Positions 1-8,678 of a DNA stretch of 64,000 bases are shown here, one piece after another (position 1 is the stretch's first letter; each line of letters starts with the position of its first letter). A program made the translations under genes and the position numbers. The stretch comes from DASXQK01 sp963724385 (lineage in GTDB: Bacteria > Pseudomonadota > Alphaproteobacteria > Dongiales > Dongiaceae): NCBI GenBank assembly GCA_963724385.1, contig CAVRUJ010000002.1, forward strand, positions 1,984,001-2,048,000, written 5' to 3'. Under the pieces are notes generated by a model, which saw only the letters and a list, made by a program, of their open reading frames with translations, made no database searches and was not told where the DNA came from.

Positions 1-744
1 CCGGTCCGATTTCGGGTTGCCGAAGACCTCGGCGGGCGGGCCTTCCTCCTCGATCCGCCCCTGGTGCAGGAAGACCACATGGGAGGCGACGTCCCGGGCG
101 AAGGCCATCTCGTGGGTGACCACGACCATGGTCGTGCCTTCCTCGGCCAGCTGGCGCATGACGCGGAGGACCTCGCCCACCAATTCGGGGTCGAGCGCCG
201 AGGTGGGTTCGTCGAACAGCATCACCTTGGGCCGCATGGCGAGCGCGCGCGCGATTGCCGCGCGCTGCTGCTGCCCGCCGGAGAGATGGCTCGGATAGTG
301 GTTGCGCTTCTCGGCGATGCCGACCTTGGCCAGCAGCGCTTCGCCGCGCGCCACCGCCTCGGCCCGCGGGACCTTGAGCACGTGGATCGGCGCCTCGATG
401 ACGTTCTCCAGCACGGTCATGTGGGACCAGAGGTTGAAGCTCTGGAACACCATGCCGAGCTCGGAGCGGATGCGGTCCACCTGCTTGTGGTTTTCCGGCA
501 CGGCATGGCCGTCGCGGGTCGGGCGCATGCGGATGAGCTCGCCCGCGACATAGACGCGGCCCGAATCCGGGGTCTCCAGCAGGTTGATGCAGCGCAGGAA
601 CGTGCTTTTGCCAGAGCCGCTGCTGCCGATCATGGCGATGACGTCGCCGTCATTGGCCGAAAGCGAGATGCCCTTCAGCACCTCGAGCTCGCCGAAGCGC
701 TTGTGCAAATCCTCGACGACGAGAGCGGCGGGATTCTCCCCCAT
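1..744 (-). CDS. Polar amino-acid ABC transporter ATP-binding protein (HisP/GlnQ type), 3' end cut by window
   Basis: Cytoplasmic ATPase that powers uptake of a polar amino acid. The visible 248 codons start at an ATG (744, minus) and run to the window edge, so only the last few residues are missing. Walker [10 protein letters not shown] lies near residue 43, and the stretch [20 protein letters not shown] is the insertion typical of the HisP/OccP subgroup for basic amino acids and opines. The visible end reads FGNPKSDR, the usual point just before the C-terminus of this family. The permease and binding-protein genes are presumably outside the window. Family is certain; the exact substrate is inference. 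Confidence 0.9.
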   Translation of the reverse strand, partial: MGENPAALVVEDLHKRFGELEVLKGISLSANDGDVIAMIGSSGSGKSTFLRCINLLETPDSGRVYVAGELIRMRPTRDGHAVPENHKQVDRIRSELGMVFQSFNLWSHMTVLENVIEAPIHVLKVPRAEAVARGEALLAKVGIAEKRNHYPSHLSGGQQQRAAIARALAMRPKVMLFDEPTSALDPELVGEVLRVMRQLAEEGTTMVVVTHEMAFARDVASHVVFLHQGRIEEEGPPAEVFGNPKSDR

Positions 745-928
745 GCTTCGAGCCTCGTTTCCCCGGCCCGCCCGCCCGCGGTCGCGCTCAGGGCCGGCTT
801 TGCCGTCGGCCTCAGCTTTGGCGGCTTTGCCCCGCAGGCGCAAGGGGAAAAGCAACCGCCAGCGGCGTTGATGCCATGGCCGCGCGGCGGAGTTAAGATG
901 CCGGCTCCGCCCGCTAATATGCAGCGCC

Positions 929-2185
929 ATGGATCAGGAAAAACTCGCCGAGCTCGCCGCCTGGATCACCGAAACCGGCCTCGCGGGACAGCCCGAGACC
1001 GAGATGATGAGCGAATTCTGCGCCCGCGCGCTCGCCGCGGGGCTTCCCATCGCCGACGCCATCGTGGTCGTCGACACCCTCCATCCGCTGTACGAGGGCC
1101 ATGCCATCCGCTGGAGCCGGGACAGGGAGGAGCGGGTGGTCCGGATCGAGTACGGCCGCACCAACGAGGGCGAGGCGGCCGAGAATTATCGCCGGAGCCC
1201 CTACTACTTTCTGCTCCAATCGGGCGAGCCGATGATGCGCCGGCGCCTGACACCGGAAGGGGACGGCGAATTCGAGCTGCTCGCCACCGCGCGGCGCGAA
1301 GGGGGGACCGAGTATCTCGCCTTGCTCACGCGCTTCTCCGCCGTGGGCGTCATCGGCGACATGGATTGCATCTATTCCAGCTGGACCACGGACCGGCCGG
1401 AGGGCTTCAGCGACGCCAACGTCGCCGCCATCGGCCGGCTCTTCCCCTTCCTCGCCATCGCCATGAAATGCGCCGCGCTGGGGCGCGTCGCCCGGGCGCT
1501 GGCGGAGACCTATCTCGGACGCGATGCCGGCCGGCTGGTGCTGGGCGGCAGGATTGTCCGCGGCGTGGCCGAGAAGATCGACGCCGTGCTCTGGTTCAGC
1601 GACCTGCGCGGCTACACCAGGATCACCGATACCGCCTCGCCCGACCAGATCATCCCGCTGCTGAACGACTACGCCGAAGCCGTGGTCTCCGCCGTCCAGG
1701 CCGGGGGCGGCGACGTGCTGAAGCTGATCGGCGACGGGGTGCTGGCAATCTTCCGGGCCGATGCCAGGGCCGAGGCCTGCCGTTCGGCCATCGAAGCCGC
1801 CACGGCGGCCCGCCAGGCCATCGTCGAGCTGAACCAGCGCCGCGGGGCCGAAAGCCTGCCCACGACCCACATGTATCTCGGCCTCCATGTCGGCAAGGTC
1901 TTCTTCGGCAATGTCGGCAGCCGGGACCGCCTCGATTTCACCGTCGTGGGGCCGGCCGTCAACGAGGTCAGCCGGATCGCCGCCATGTGCCGCTCGGTCG
2001 ATCAGCCGCTGCTGGTCTCCGCCGGCTTCGCGGCGGCCTTGGGCGACGCCGGGCCGCGGCTGGTCTCGGTCGGGCGCTATGCGCTGCGCGGCGTCGGCCT
2101 TCCTCAGGAGCTGTTCACCCTCGATTCCGGCCTAGATGTGAGCTTTCAACAGGTTGTCCATCCGGCCCCTGCCGGGAGAAGCTGA
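929..2185 (+). CDS. Class III adenylate/guanylate cyclase, C-terminus replaced by an IS insertion
   Basis: 418 aa as read now. Residues 1-200 are an uncharacterised sensor-like region found in rhizobial cyclases. Residues 215-400 are a class III nucleotide cyclase domain with metal-binding Asp225 in WFSDLRGYT and Asp269 in [11 protein letters not shown], followed by [15 protein letters not shown]. It should make cAMP in the cytoplasm. There is no membrane segment. The IS481-family element at 2137 enters after codon 402, so the last 16 residues (from DVSFQQ) are encoded by the IS end. Removing the element and one target copy joins CTA-GAG to 3191 and restores a tail ending RLKPARLET at 3226. 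The catalytic core is intact, so the protein may still work. Confidence 0.88.
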   Translation: MDQEKLAELAAWITETGLAGQPETEMMSEFCARALAAGLPIADAIVVVDTLHPLYEGHAIRWSRDREERVVRIEYGRTNEGEAAENYRRSPYYFLLQSGEPMMRRRLTPEGDGEFELLATARREGGTEYLALLTRFSAVGVIGDMDCIYSSWTTDRPEGFSDANVAAIGRLFPFLAIAMKCAALGRVARALAETYLGRDAGRLVLGGRIVRGVAEKIDAVLWFSDLRGYTRITDTASPDQIIPLLNDYAEAVVSAVQAGGGDVLKLIGDGVLAIFRADARAEACRSAIEAATAARQAIVELNQRRGAESLPTTHMYLGLHVGKVFFGNVGSRDRLDFTVVGPAVNEVSRIAAMCRSVDQPLLVSAGFAAALGDAGPRLVSVGRYALRGVGLPQELFTLDSGLDVSFQQVVHPAPAGRS

Positions 2186-3183
2186 AGGTGTCGAAGCCTC
2201 AGTGATCTCAGGGAGAGACCGGATGAACGTTCACAAGAATGCCCGTCTCACGGCGCACGGTCGAGAGTGGATCGTGGCCCGGGTGGCGAGCGGGCAGACG
2301 CTGCAGGCCGTCAGCGAAGCCGTAGGTGTCTGCCCGCGGACGGTGCGCAAATGGGTGAAACGCTACGATGCTGAAGGACTTGCCGGCTTGGCGGACCGCA
2401 GCTCGCGGCCCCGACGGCTGTATCGGCCGACGCCGCAGGCGATCGTCGAACGCATTGAAACCCTTCGGCGCGAGCGATTGACCGGCAAGGCGATTGCGGC
2501 CGAGGTCGGAGTCTCGCCGGCGACCGTCAGCCGGCTTTTGAAGCGCTTGGGCCTGAACAAGCTGAGCGCCCTGGAGCCGGCCGAGCCGGTGCGCCGCTAT
2601 GAACGCGAAAACCCCGGCGAACTCATCCACATCGATATCAAAAAACTCGGCAGGATCGATGGCGTCGGCCACCGGATCACGGGCGACCGTAAAGGCCAGA
2701 GCAGCCGGCGAAGCCGGGGCCAAGGCCTCGGCTGGGAGTTCGTCCATGTCTGCATCGACGATGCCTCGCGCGTCGCCTTCAGCCAGGTCATGAAGGACGA
2801 GAAGAAGGGCAGTGCCGTCGCCTTCCTCAGGGCCGCCATCGCCTATTACGCAAGCCTCGGCGTCCAGGTGCAACGCGTCATGACCGACAACGGCTCGTGC
2901 TACAAATCCTTCGCCTTCGCGCGGGCCTGCAAACGGCTCCGCCTCAGGCACATCCGAACCAAACCCTATACCCCCAAGACCAACGGCAAGGCCGAGCGGT
3001 TCATCCGAACGTCGTTACGCGAGTGGGCCTACGCCAGGGCCTACCATCACTCAGACCAGCGCACCGCCGAACTGCCGCGATGGCTTCATCGATACAACTG
3101 GCATCGCCCCCATGGCAGTATCGGCTCAATGCCACCGATCAGCAGGCTCCCTTTGACCGGGAACAACCTATTGAGGCTCCACA
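2137..3183 (+). mobile_element. IS481-family insertion sequence, complete
   Basis: 1,047 bp. The ends are imperfect inverted repeats of about 24 bp, TGTGAGCTTTCAACAGGTTG at 2137 and the complement of the sequence ending at 3183 (TGTGGAGCCTCAATAGGTTG). It is flanked by a perfect 6-bp direct repeat CCTAGA at 2131-2136 and 3184-3189. This fits the NCTAGN target known for IS481 itself. It holds a single transposase gene on the plus strand. It interrupts the cyclase gene 12 codons before the original stop. Confidence 0.95.
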
Positions 3184-3188
3184 CCTAG
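2223..3188 (+). CDS. IS481-family transposase
   Basis: 321 aa. The ATG at 2223 follows GGGAGAGACC. Residues 1-110 hold two helix-turn-helix units (for example AVSEAVGVCPRTVRKWVKRY and AAEVGVSPATVSRLLKRLGL). An rve integrase core follows with the acidic triad in HIDIKK, MTDNGS and KAERFI; the second and third acids are 35 residues apart (DD35E). The reading frame is intact and full length for the family. The stop TAG (3186-3188) lies outside the element, inside the duplicated CCTAGA target, so the target site supplies the stop codon. Confidence 0.95.
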   Translation: MNVHKNARLTAHGREWIVARVASGQTLQAVSEAVGVCPRTVRKWVKRYDAEGLAGLADRSSRPRRLYRPTPQAIVERIETLRRERLTGKAIAAEVGVSPATVSRLLKRLGLNKLSALEPAEPVRRYERENPGELIHIDIKKLGRIDGVGHRITGDRKGQSSRRSRGQGLGWEFVHVCIDDASRVAFSQVMKDEKKGSAVAFLRAAIAYYASLGVQVQRVMTDNGSCYKSFAFARACKRLRLRHIRTKPYTPKTNGKAERFIRTSLREWAYARAYHHSDQRTAELPRWLHRYNWHRPHGSIGSMPPISRLPLTGNNLLRLHT

Positions 3189-3249
3189 AGCCTGATCGTC
3201 TCAAGCCTGCTCGGCTTGAGACGTGAATCAGTCTCTAATCCTAACATGT

Positions 3250-3300
3250 AGGGCAAGATTCACGGGTCAGCTCAAGAAGAAGCTGATCCGATCTTGCCCT
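3250..3300. repeat. Palindromic intergenic hairpin
   Basis: AGGGCAAGAT (3250-3259) pairs with ATCTTGCCCT (3291-3300), and inside it TCAGCT (3267-3272) pairs with AGCTGA (3281-3286). It lies between the convergent cyclase and MFS genes and could stop transcription from both sides. There is no clear T run, so it may instead be a dispersed palindromic repeat. Confidence 0.55.
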
Positions 3301-3326
3301 AGCATGAAGCTGGCGATGGCCGCCGC

Positions 3327-4574
3327 TTAAATCGCGGCGGCAAGGACGAAGAACAGCGTCGCATGCTCCGGCGCCGAAACCGGGACCGCCGGTGCCAAGG
3401 CGCGGATCGCGCCGAAGACAGCCGGGGCGAAGGCGTAGCTCGCCTGGGCGAAGGCCACGATCTGGGATACCACGCGCTGGACATCCTCCCTGGCGAACTC
3501 GACCTGGGCGATGAGCGGCGGCATCGAGGTGGCATTGCCGATGCCCGCACCGAACAGGGCGACGCCGACCAGGAGCAATGGGATGCTGCTCCCGGCGGCG
3601 AGGATGAAGACCAGCGAGCCCAGGATCTGGACCGCGTAGCTGGCCGAGGCGACGAGCCTTCTGTCGGCATGGACCGGCATCAGCCAGCCGACGAGGCTCC
3701 GCCCGGCGATGGCGAAGGCCGTGGCCATGCCCATGGCGAGGCCGGCACCCTCGGCCCCCAATGCCGGCACCAGCAAGGAGAACAGGTGGGCGATGAGGCC
3801 GACCTGGGCGAAGAGGCCGAGAACCATGCCCGCGGCCAAGGTCAGGAACCGGCGGTCCCGCCAGAGCAGCCTGCCCGGCAGGGGCCGAGCCGGTCTCGCC
3901 GTCACGCGTGCCACAGGCTTGCCGGGCGTATCGCCGTCCGGCTTCTGGCCGAGGCTTTCGGGGGTCCGCGAAAACACCAGGCAGGAGAGCAGCCAGATCG
4001 CCGACAGCATCACCAGGCCGACCAGGACGGCCGCGCCGGCAAACCCGAGCCGGGCGATGAGGGCGACCCAAAGCGGCGAGAAGACGATCCCGCCGATGCT
4101 GGCGCCGTTATAGGCCATCATCAGGGCAGCGGGGCGGGAACGGATGAACCAGGGCGCGACGATGGCGTTGACCGCCGCAGCACCCATGGAGACCCAGCCG
4201 ATCCCGCTGAAGAAGGCCGCCAGGAAAAGCTGCCACGGCCTGTCGGCTTCGGCCCAGCCGAGAATGCCAAGGGCAAGCGCGAGGGCGCCGAGGCTCGTGA
4301 TGAGCGGGAGGCCCGCGCGCCGGTAGAGCCGGGACAGGTTCGCCACCACGATGGCCCCGGCGAGAAAATGGAACGTGACGGCGCTCGATACCAGTGCCAC
4401 GGACCAGCCGGATCGCTCGACCACGGCATGGAGAAAGACCGGCGGCCCATAGAACCCGATGCCCCAGCCGAATATGGCGAGGATGAAAGCGCCGGCCACC
4501 ACGCGCCAGCCGAAGAACTTCGGCGCCGCGGCCTGCGCAACCGCCGGCGATCCTGTCTGCAAACCACCATCCAT
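3327..4574 (-). CDS. MFS transporter
   Basis: 415 aa with about 12 predicted membrane segments, starting FFGWRVVAGAFILAIFGWGI. A charged cytoplasmic loop near residues 195-225 separates two six-helix halves, as in the major facilitator family. It most resembles the FFGWxVVxxxF subgroup of putative organic anion or drug transporters; the substrate is not visible. It is divergent from the ArsR-type gene at 4691 with a 116-bp shared control region, so that regulator probably controls it. Confidence 0.85.
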   Translation of the reverse strand: MDGGLQTGSPAVAQAAAPKFFGWRVVAGAFILAIFGWGIGFYGPPVFLHAVVERSGWSVALVSSAVTFHFLAGAIVVANLSRLYRRAGLPLITSLGALALALGILGWAEADRPWQLFLAAFFSGIGWVSMGAAAVNAIVAPWFIRSRPAALMMAYNGASIGGIVFSPLWVALIARLGFAGAAVLVGLVMLSAIWLLSCLVFSRTPESLGQKPDGDTPGKPVARVTARPARPLPGRLLWRDRRFLTLAAGMVLGLFAQVGLIAHLFSLLVPALGAEGAGLAMGMATAFAIAGRSLVGWLMPVHADRRLVASASYAVQILGSLVFILAAGSSIPLLLVGVALFGAGIGNATSMPPLIAQVEFAREDVQRVVSQIVAFAQASYAFAPAVFGAIRALAPAVPVSAPEHATLFFVLAAAI

Positions 4575-4580
4575 GGGGCG

Positions 4581-4684
4581 AGCATCGACCCTGCAGGCCC
4601 GCCGATGCTACGATCCGGCTCGAAGCATCGCGCGACGAGCCTGGGTTAGGGTCGAGCCAAAGAGAGGCGGCCAAAGAGAGGCGC
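4581..4684. promoter_or_regulatory. Candidate ArsR operator: three half-sites plus a tandem repeat
   Basis: AGCATCG (4581-4587), its complement CGATGCT (4603-4609) and AGCATCG again (4624-4630) are spaced 22 and 21 bp, about two DNA turns. Next to the ArsR start a 14-bp unit CCAAAGAGAGGCGG is repeated in tandem (4657-4670, 4671-4684, last base differs), which duplicates the GAGAGG ribosome-binding region. Position between divergent regulator and transporter suggests binding by the regulator. This is inference. Confidence 0.45.
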
Positions 4685-4690
4685 AACGCC

Positions 4691-5404
4691 ATGACCACGC
4701 CGAACCAAATCGCCGAAATCGGCGCGCTGGTGGGGGAGCCCGCCCGCGCGGCGATGCTGGCCGCCCTCATGGACGGGCGCGCCCTCACCGCGACCGAGCT
4801 CGCTCTTCTCTCCCGGATCACGCCCCAGACCGCCAGCAGCCACCTGGCGCGCCTGACATCGGCGGGTCTCCTGGCGATGGCAAAGCAGGGGCGCCATCGC
4901 TATCACCGCCTCGCCACGCCCGCCGTCGCCCGGATGCTGGAAGGCATCATGCAGATCGCGGCGGTCGAGCTGCCCAAGCCCCGGCGCGCGGTCGCGATTG
5001 GCCCAAGGGACGCGGCGATGCGCCTGGCGCGCACATGCTACGACCATCTGGCCGGGCGCCTGGGCGTGGCCATCGCCGAGGCCCTGGTCGAGCGGGGTGC
5101 GATCGAGCTCGAGGAGGACGGCGGCCAGCTCACCCGCCGCGGCGAGCGGTTGCTCGCGGCCCTCGGCATCCTGCTCCCCGAGACCGGCGCCGGAGCCCGG
5201 CGCCCGGCGCCCCCCCTCTGCCGGCCATGCCTCGATTGGAGCGAGCGACGGGTCCATGTCGCCGGGCGGCTCGGGGTCGCCATCTGCAGCCATAGCCTCG
5301 CGGAAGGCTGGGTCCGGCGCCTCCCCGGCACCCGCGCGCTTGCCGTCACGCCCGGCGGCCGCCAGGCGCTTCGCCGGCATTTCGGCGTCGCCCTCGACGG
5401 CTGA
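4691..5404 (+). CDS. ArsR-family winged-helix regulator with C-terminal domain
   Basis: 237 aa. Residues 1-80 form an ArsR-type winged helix (LTATELALLSRITPQTASSH and the wing GRHRYHRLA). The C-terminal half carries the motif CRPCLDWSERR followed by HVAGRLG, seen in a subgroup of ArsR-like proteins that are about twice the usual length. No metal-binding ELCVCDL-type site is visible, so the ligand is unlikely to be arsenic. It is divergent from the MFS gene at 4574, its likely target. Confidence 0.85.
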   Translation: MTTPNQIAEIGALVGEPARAAMLAALMDGRALTATELALLSRITPQTASSHLARLTSAGLLAMAKQGRHRYHRLATPAVARMLEGIMQIAAVELPKPRRAVAIGPRDAAMRLARTCYDHLAGRLGVAIAEALVERGAIELEEDGGQLTRRGERLLAALGILLPETGAGARRPAPPLCRPCLDWSERRVHVAGRLGVAICSHSLAEGWVRRLPGTRALAVTPGGRQALRRHFGVALDG

Positions 5405-5541
5405 AGCCCTGGGCCCCGTGTTAGGGTGAATCCGGAAATCTAGACGCCTCGGTCAGGGCGATGTCGAAATCGCCCCGGCCGAAGCGACATCCCTATGGGC
5501 GGCAGATATGGCCGGCCGGACTGGAACCCCAGGAGAGACCG

Positions 5542-5889
5542 ATGAAATACATGCTTTTGATCTACCGGAACGAAGCCGCCATGCAGGGAGCGAGCGAGAA
5601 GCAGATGTCCGAGGTGATGGGCGCCTACATCGCCTACACCAAGGCGATGCGCGAAAGCGGCGCCTTCGTGGCAGGCGATCCCCTGCAGCCGTCCACGACA
5701 GCGACCACGGTCAGGGTCGCCAACGGCAAGAGCAAGGTGCTGAACGGGCCCTATGCCGAAAGCAAGGAGCAGCTCGGCGGCTACTACATCATCGACGTGC
5801 CGGACCTCGATGCCGCCTTGTCCTGGGCCTCGCGCTGTCCCGGGGCGCAGGCCGGCGTGCTCGAGGTCAGGCCGATCAGGCCCATGTGA
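5542..5889 (+). CDS. YCII/DGPF-domain protein
   Basis: 115 aa, small soluble dimeric alpha+beta fold. The start at 5542 follows AGGAGAGACC; an upstream in-frame ATG at 5461 lacks such a site. The family signature appears as VLNGPYAESKEQLGGYYIID, residues 60-85, ending EVRPIRPM. It lies just upstream of an ECF sigma factor gene. This pairing is known for the ECF42 group, where DGPF proteins are the usual partners. The molecular function of the family is not settled. Confidence 0.9.
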   Translation: MKYMLLIYRNEAAMQGASEKQMSEVMGAYIAYTKAMRESGAFVAGDPLQPSTTATTVRVANGKSKVLNGPYAESKEQLGGYYIIDVPDLDAALSWASRCPGAQAGVLEVRPIRPM

Positions 5890-5910
5890 GAAGGCCAATG
5901 TGAGAAGGCC
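5884..5910 (+). repeat. 13-bp tandem duplication at the YCII/sigma junction
   Basis: ATGTGAGAAGGCC occurs at 5884-5896 and 5898-5910. The first copy contains the TGA stop of the YCII gene and the second supplies AGAAGG just before the GTG start of the sigma gene. It appears to be a recent small duplication that sets the spacing of the two genes. Confidence 0.7.
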
Positions 5911-7161
5911 GTGGCGGAGGCGGGCGAGGATGCGCGCCGGGCGATCGAGCTGGCCGCGCGCCAGAGCTACGGCAAGCTCCTCGCCTTCCTCGCCGCGCGC
6001 ACGCGCGATCTGGCCGGGGCGGAAGATGCGCTGGCCGACGCCTTCACAACCGCGCTTGCGACCTGGCCGGAGCAGGGCGTGCCGCGCTCGCCCGAAGCCT
6101 GGCTGCTGGCGATCGCGCGGCGCCGCCTGATCGACGCGGCCCGCCGGCGCCGGACGCGGAGCGAGGCGACGCAGTCCCTGCTGCTGCTGGCCGAGGAGCT
6201 CGGCGCCGCCGGCGAAAGCGCCGAGGTCCCCGACGATCGCCTGCGCCTCATGTTCGCCTGCGCCCACCCGGCGCTGCCCGCGGAGGTGCACGCGCCCCTC
6301 ATGCTCCAGGCGGTGCTGGGCTTCGATGCCGGTACCATCGCGTCCGCCTTCCTGGTGGCGCCGGCGACCATGGGCCAGCGCCTGGTCCGGGCCAAGCGCA
6401 AGATCCAGGAGGCCGGCATTCCCTTCCGCCTTCCCGAGCCCGACGAGCTGCGCGGGCGCCTCGAATCCGTGCTCGACGCCATCTATGCCGTCTTCACCGA
6501 GGGCTGGGCCGATCCGGCGGGCACGGTCTTGCGCCGGCGCGACCTGGCGGAGGAGGCGATCTGGCTCGGCCGCCTGGTTGCGTCCCTTCTGCCCGACGAG
6601 CCGGAGGCGCTCGGCCTCCTGGCGCTCATGCTCCACGCCGAAGCGCGCCGGGCGGCGAGGCGCGACCCGGCGGGCGGTTTCGTGCCGCTCGCCCGGCAGG
6701 ACCCGGCCCTGTGGGATGCGCAGTTGGCCGGCGAGGCGGAACGCCTGCTCATGGCCGCAAGCCAGCTCGGCCGGATCGGGCGCTTCCAGCTCGAGGCCGC
6801 GGTGCAGTCGGCTCATGCCGCGCGGCGCCAATCGGGCCGCACCGATTGGGCCGCCATCCTCGAGCTCTACGACGCGCTTCTGGCCGAGACCGCTTCGCCG
6901 GTGGTAGCCATCAACCGGGCCGTGGTGCTGGCCGAGCTCAGAGGCCCGGAGGTTGGACTCCGTGAACTTGATGCCTTGGCCGATGACCGGCGCCTTAGCG
7001 AATATCAGCCCTATTGGGCGGCGCGCGCGGGCCTGCTGGCGGCCGCCCGGAAGACCGAGGCCGCCGAGGACGCCTATGACCGCGCCATAGGCCTCGAGGC
7101 CGACCCCGCCGTCCGACGATTTCTGCAGCAGCGCCGGGCGGAGCTGCGAGAGATAAATTAG
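5911..7161 (+). CDS. ECF RNA polymerase sigma factor, ECF42-like with long C-terminal extension
   Basis: 416 aa from a GTG start. Sigma region 2 is at about residues 15-90 (LAGAEDALADAF, PRSPEAWLLAIARRRLIDAA) and region 4 at about 110-165 (FDAGTIASAFLVAPATMGQR). The remaining 250 residues form a helical TPR-like domain (AIYAVFTEGW, AINRAVVLAELRGPE) that is characteristic of ECF42. No anti-sigma factor gene is adjacent. In this group the C-terminal extension is thought to control activity. It is probably co-transcribed with the YCII gene. Confidence 0.9.
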   Translation: MAEAGEDARRAIELAARQSYGKLLAFLAARTRDLAGAEDALADAFTTALATWPEQGVPRSPEAWLLAIARRRLIDAARRRRTRSEATQSLLLLAEELGAAGESAEVPDDRLRLMFACAHPALPAEVHAPLMLQAVLGFDAGTIASAFLVAPATMGQRLVRAKRKIQEAGIPFRLPEPDELRGRLESVLDAIYAVFTEGWADPAGTVLRRRDLAEEAIWLGRLVASLLPDEPEALGLLALMLHAEARRAARRDPAGGFVPLARQDPALWDAQLAGEAERLLMAASQLGRIGRFQLEAAVQSAHAARRQSGRTDWAAILELYDALLAETASPVVAINRAVVLAELRGPEVGLRELDALADDRRLSEYQPYWAARAGLLAAARKTEAAEDAYDRAIGLEADPAVRRFLQQRRAELREIN

Positions 7162-7254
7162 CGCTGCTTCTTGCGCCCACCGATTCCCCGATCATACTGC
7201 TCGCCCGAAATTGGCGGCGCCGAGGCGGCCGCCGGCAGAACGAGGAATTGAGAC

Positions 7255-8298
7255 ATGGAATACCGGCTTCTCGGCGGCTCGGGCTTCAAGGTGCCCGTCC
7301 TCGGCCTAGGCACCGCGACCTTCGGCGGCGGCAATGATTTTTTCCGGGCCTGGGGCAATACCCAGGTGGCGGAAGCGACGCGCCTGGTGGACATCGCGCT
7401 CGAGGCGGGCGCCAGCCTGTTCGACAGCGCCAACGTCTATTCGAACGGCCTGGCCGAGGAGATCCTGGGCAAGGCCATCGCCGGCCGGCGGGACAAGGTC
7501 CTCATCTCGACCAAGGCCAGCTTCGCCATGGGCGATGGCCCCAACGAGCGCGGCTCCTCGCGCCAGCACCTCATCGCCGCCTGCGAGGCGAGCCTGCGGC
7601 GGCTCGGAACCGAAACGATCGACCTTTGGCAGCTGCACGGTTTCGATGCCATGACGCCGGTCGAGGAGACCTTGCGAACGCTCGACGACCTGGTCCGCGC
7701 CGGAAAGGTCCGCTATGTCGGCTGCTCGAATTTCTCGGGCTGGCATCTGATGAAGTCGCTTGCGGTCTCAGACCGCTACGGCTGGTCGCGCTACGTCGCC
7801 CATCAGGCCTATTACTCCCTGATCAGCCGCGAATTCGAGTGGGAGCTGATGCCGCTCGCCCTCGACCAGAAGGTGGGCACGGTGGTCTGGAGTCCGCTCG
7901 CGGGCGGGCGTCTCTCCGGCAAGGTCGCCCGCAACCGGCCGGCCCCGGCGGGCAGCCGGTTCGCGGCCCAGGGCGGCCACGGACCGGAATTCCCGCTCGA
8001 CCATCTCTACCGGATCGTCGACGTGCTGGAGGCGATCGCCGGCGAGCTCGGCCGCAGCGTTTCCCAGGTGGCGCTCAGCTGGTTGCTGGGTCGCCCGAGC
8101 GTCTCCACCGTGATCATCGGCGCCCGCAACGAGGCGCAGCTCCGCGACAATCTGGGCGCCGCCGAATTCAAGTTGTCGGCGGAGCAGATCGCCCGCCTGG
8201 ATGCCGCGAGCGCCGTGCCGCCCATCTATCCCTATTGGCACCAGTGGAGCGTGTTCGGCGACCGCAACCCGCCGCCGGTGCCGATGACGGAGATTTAG
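7255..8298 (+). CDS. Aldo/keto reductase
   Basis: 347 aa NAD(P)H-dependent oxidoreductase with a TIM-barrel fold. The catalytic tetrad is visible: Asp in FDSANVYSNG, Tyr in the same motif, Lys in LISTKASF and His in WQLHGFD. The C-terminal NADP-binding stretch is STVIIGARNEAQLRDNLGA. The start follows GAGGAATTGAGAC. The subgroup is the YajO/Tas-like long form. No neighbour indicates the substrate. Confidence 0.92.
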   Translation: MEYRLLGGSGFKVPVLGLGTATFGGGNDFFRAWGNTQVAEATRLVDIALEAGASLFDSANVYSNGLAEEILGKAIAGRRDKVLISTKASFAMGDGPNERGSSRQHLIAACEASLRRLGTETIDLWQLHGFDAMTPVEETLRTLDDLVRAGKVRYVGCSNFSGWHLMKSLAVSDRYGWSRYVAHQAYYSLISREFEWELMPLALDQKVGTVVWSPLAGGRLSGKVARNRPAPAGSRFAAQGGHGPEFPLDHLYRIVDVLEAIAGELGRSVSQVALSWLLGRPSVSTVIIGARNEAQLRDNLGAAEFKLSAEQIARLDAASAVPPIYPYWHQWSVFGDRNPPPVPMTEI

Positions 8299-8311
8299 TC
8301 GAGCGCCGAGG

Positions 8312-8665
8312 CTACCGGCACTGCACCAGGACAGGGTCCTGGATCATGAAGCTGCCGAAGCGGCCGGCGCCCGCGGCGCTGAGCACGCCCTGGACCACGA
8401 CCTTGCCAGTCAACCGGCAGATGGGCATGCCGCCCGCGGGTGCGAGCACGTCGATGCTGACAGGCTCGCCCTCGCAGTCGGTCTTGAGCAGGAACTCGGC
8501 CGAATTGTCCTGGTTATAGGCCATGCCCCAGGGCACGGGCTGATACCAGCCGGGGAAGATGACGGGGCGGTTGAGGTACTTGTCGCATTTGCTCAGGGCT
8601 TGAGCGGCGCCAGCGTGAAGCAGGACGCAGGCCGCGAGAATTGCCAGACCGGCGATGCGGCCCAT
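8312..8665 (-). CDS. Small secreted protein of unknown function
   Basis: 117 aa from the ATG at 8665. Residues 1-23 (GRIAGLAILAACVLLHAGAAQA) are a clear Sec signal peptide. The mature part has three cysteines (LSKCDKY, TDCEGE, ICRLTGK) and ends VLVQCR, so one or two disulfides are possible. I do not recognise the family. The start lies 14 bp after the stop of the upstream Rieske gene, so the two are probably co-transcribed. Confidence 0.65.
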   Translation of the reverse strand: MGRIAGLAILAACVLLHAGAAQALSKCDKYLNRPVIFPGWYQPVPWGMAYNQDNSAEFLLKTDCEGEPVSIDVLAPAGGMPICRLTGKVVVQGVLSAAGAGRFGSFMIQDPVLVQCR

Positions 8666-8678
8666 GGGGCGTTGGGGC

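Noticed and set aside
914..1888. Long open frame on the minus strand opposite the cyclase gene
   Set aside because: The protein is low-complexity and rich in Gly, Ala, Asp and His, typical of antisense frames in GC-rich DNA; the plus-strand frame has clear cyclase motifs.
3363..4649. 428-codon plus-strand frame opposite the MFS gene
   Set aside because: Composition is charged and repetitive like other antisense frames; the minus-strand frame has 12 membrane helices.
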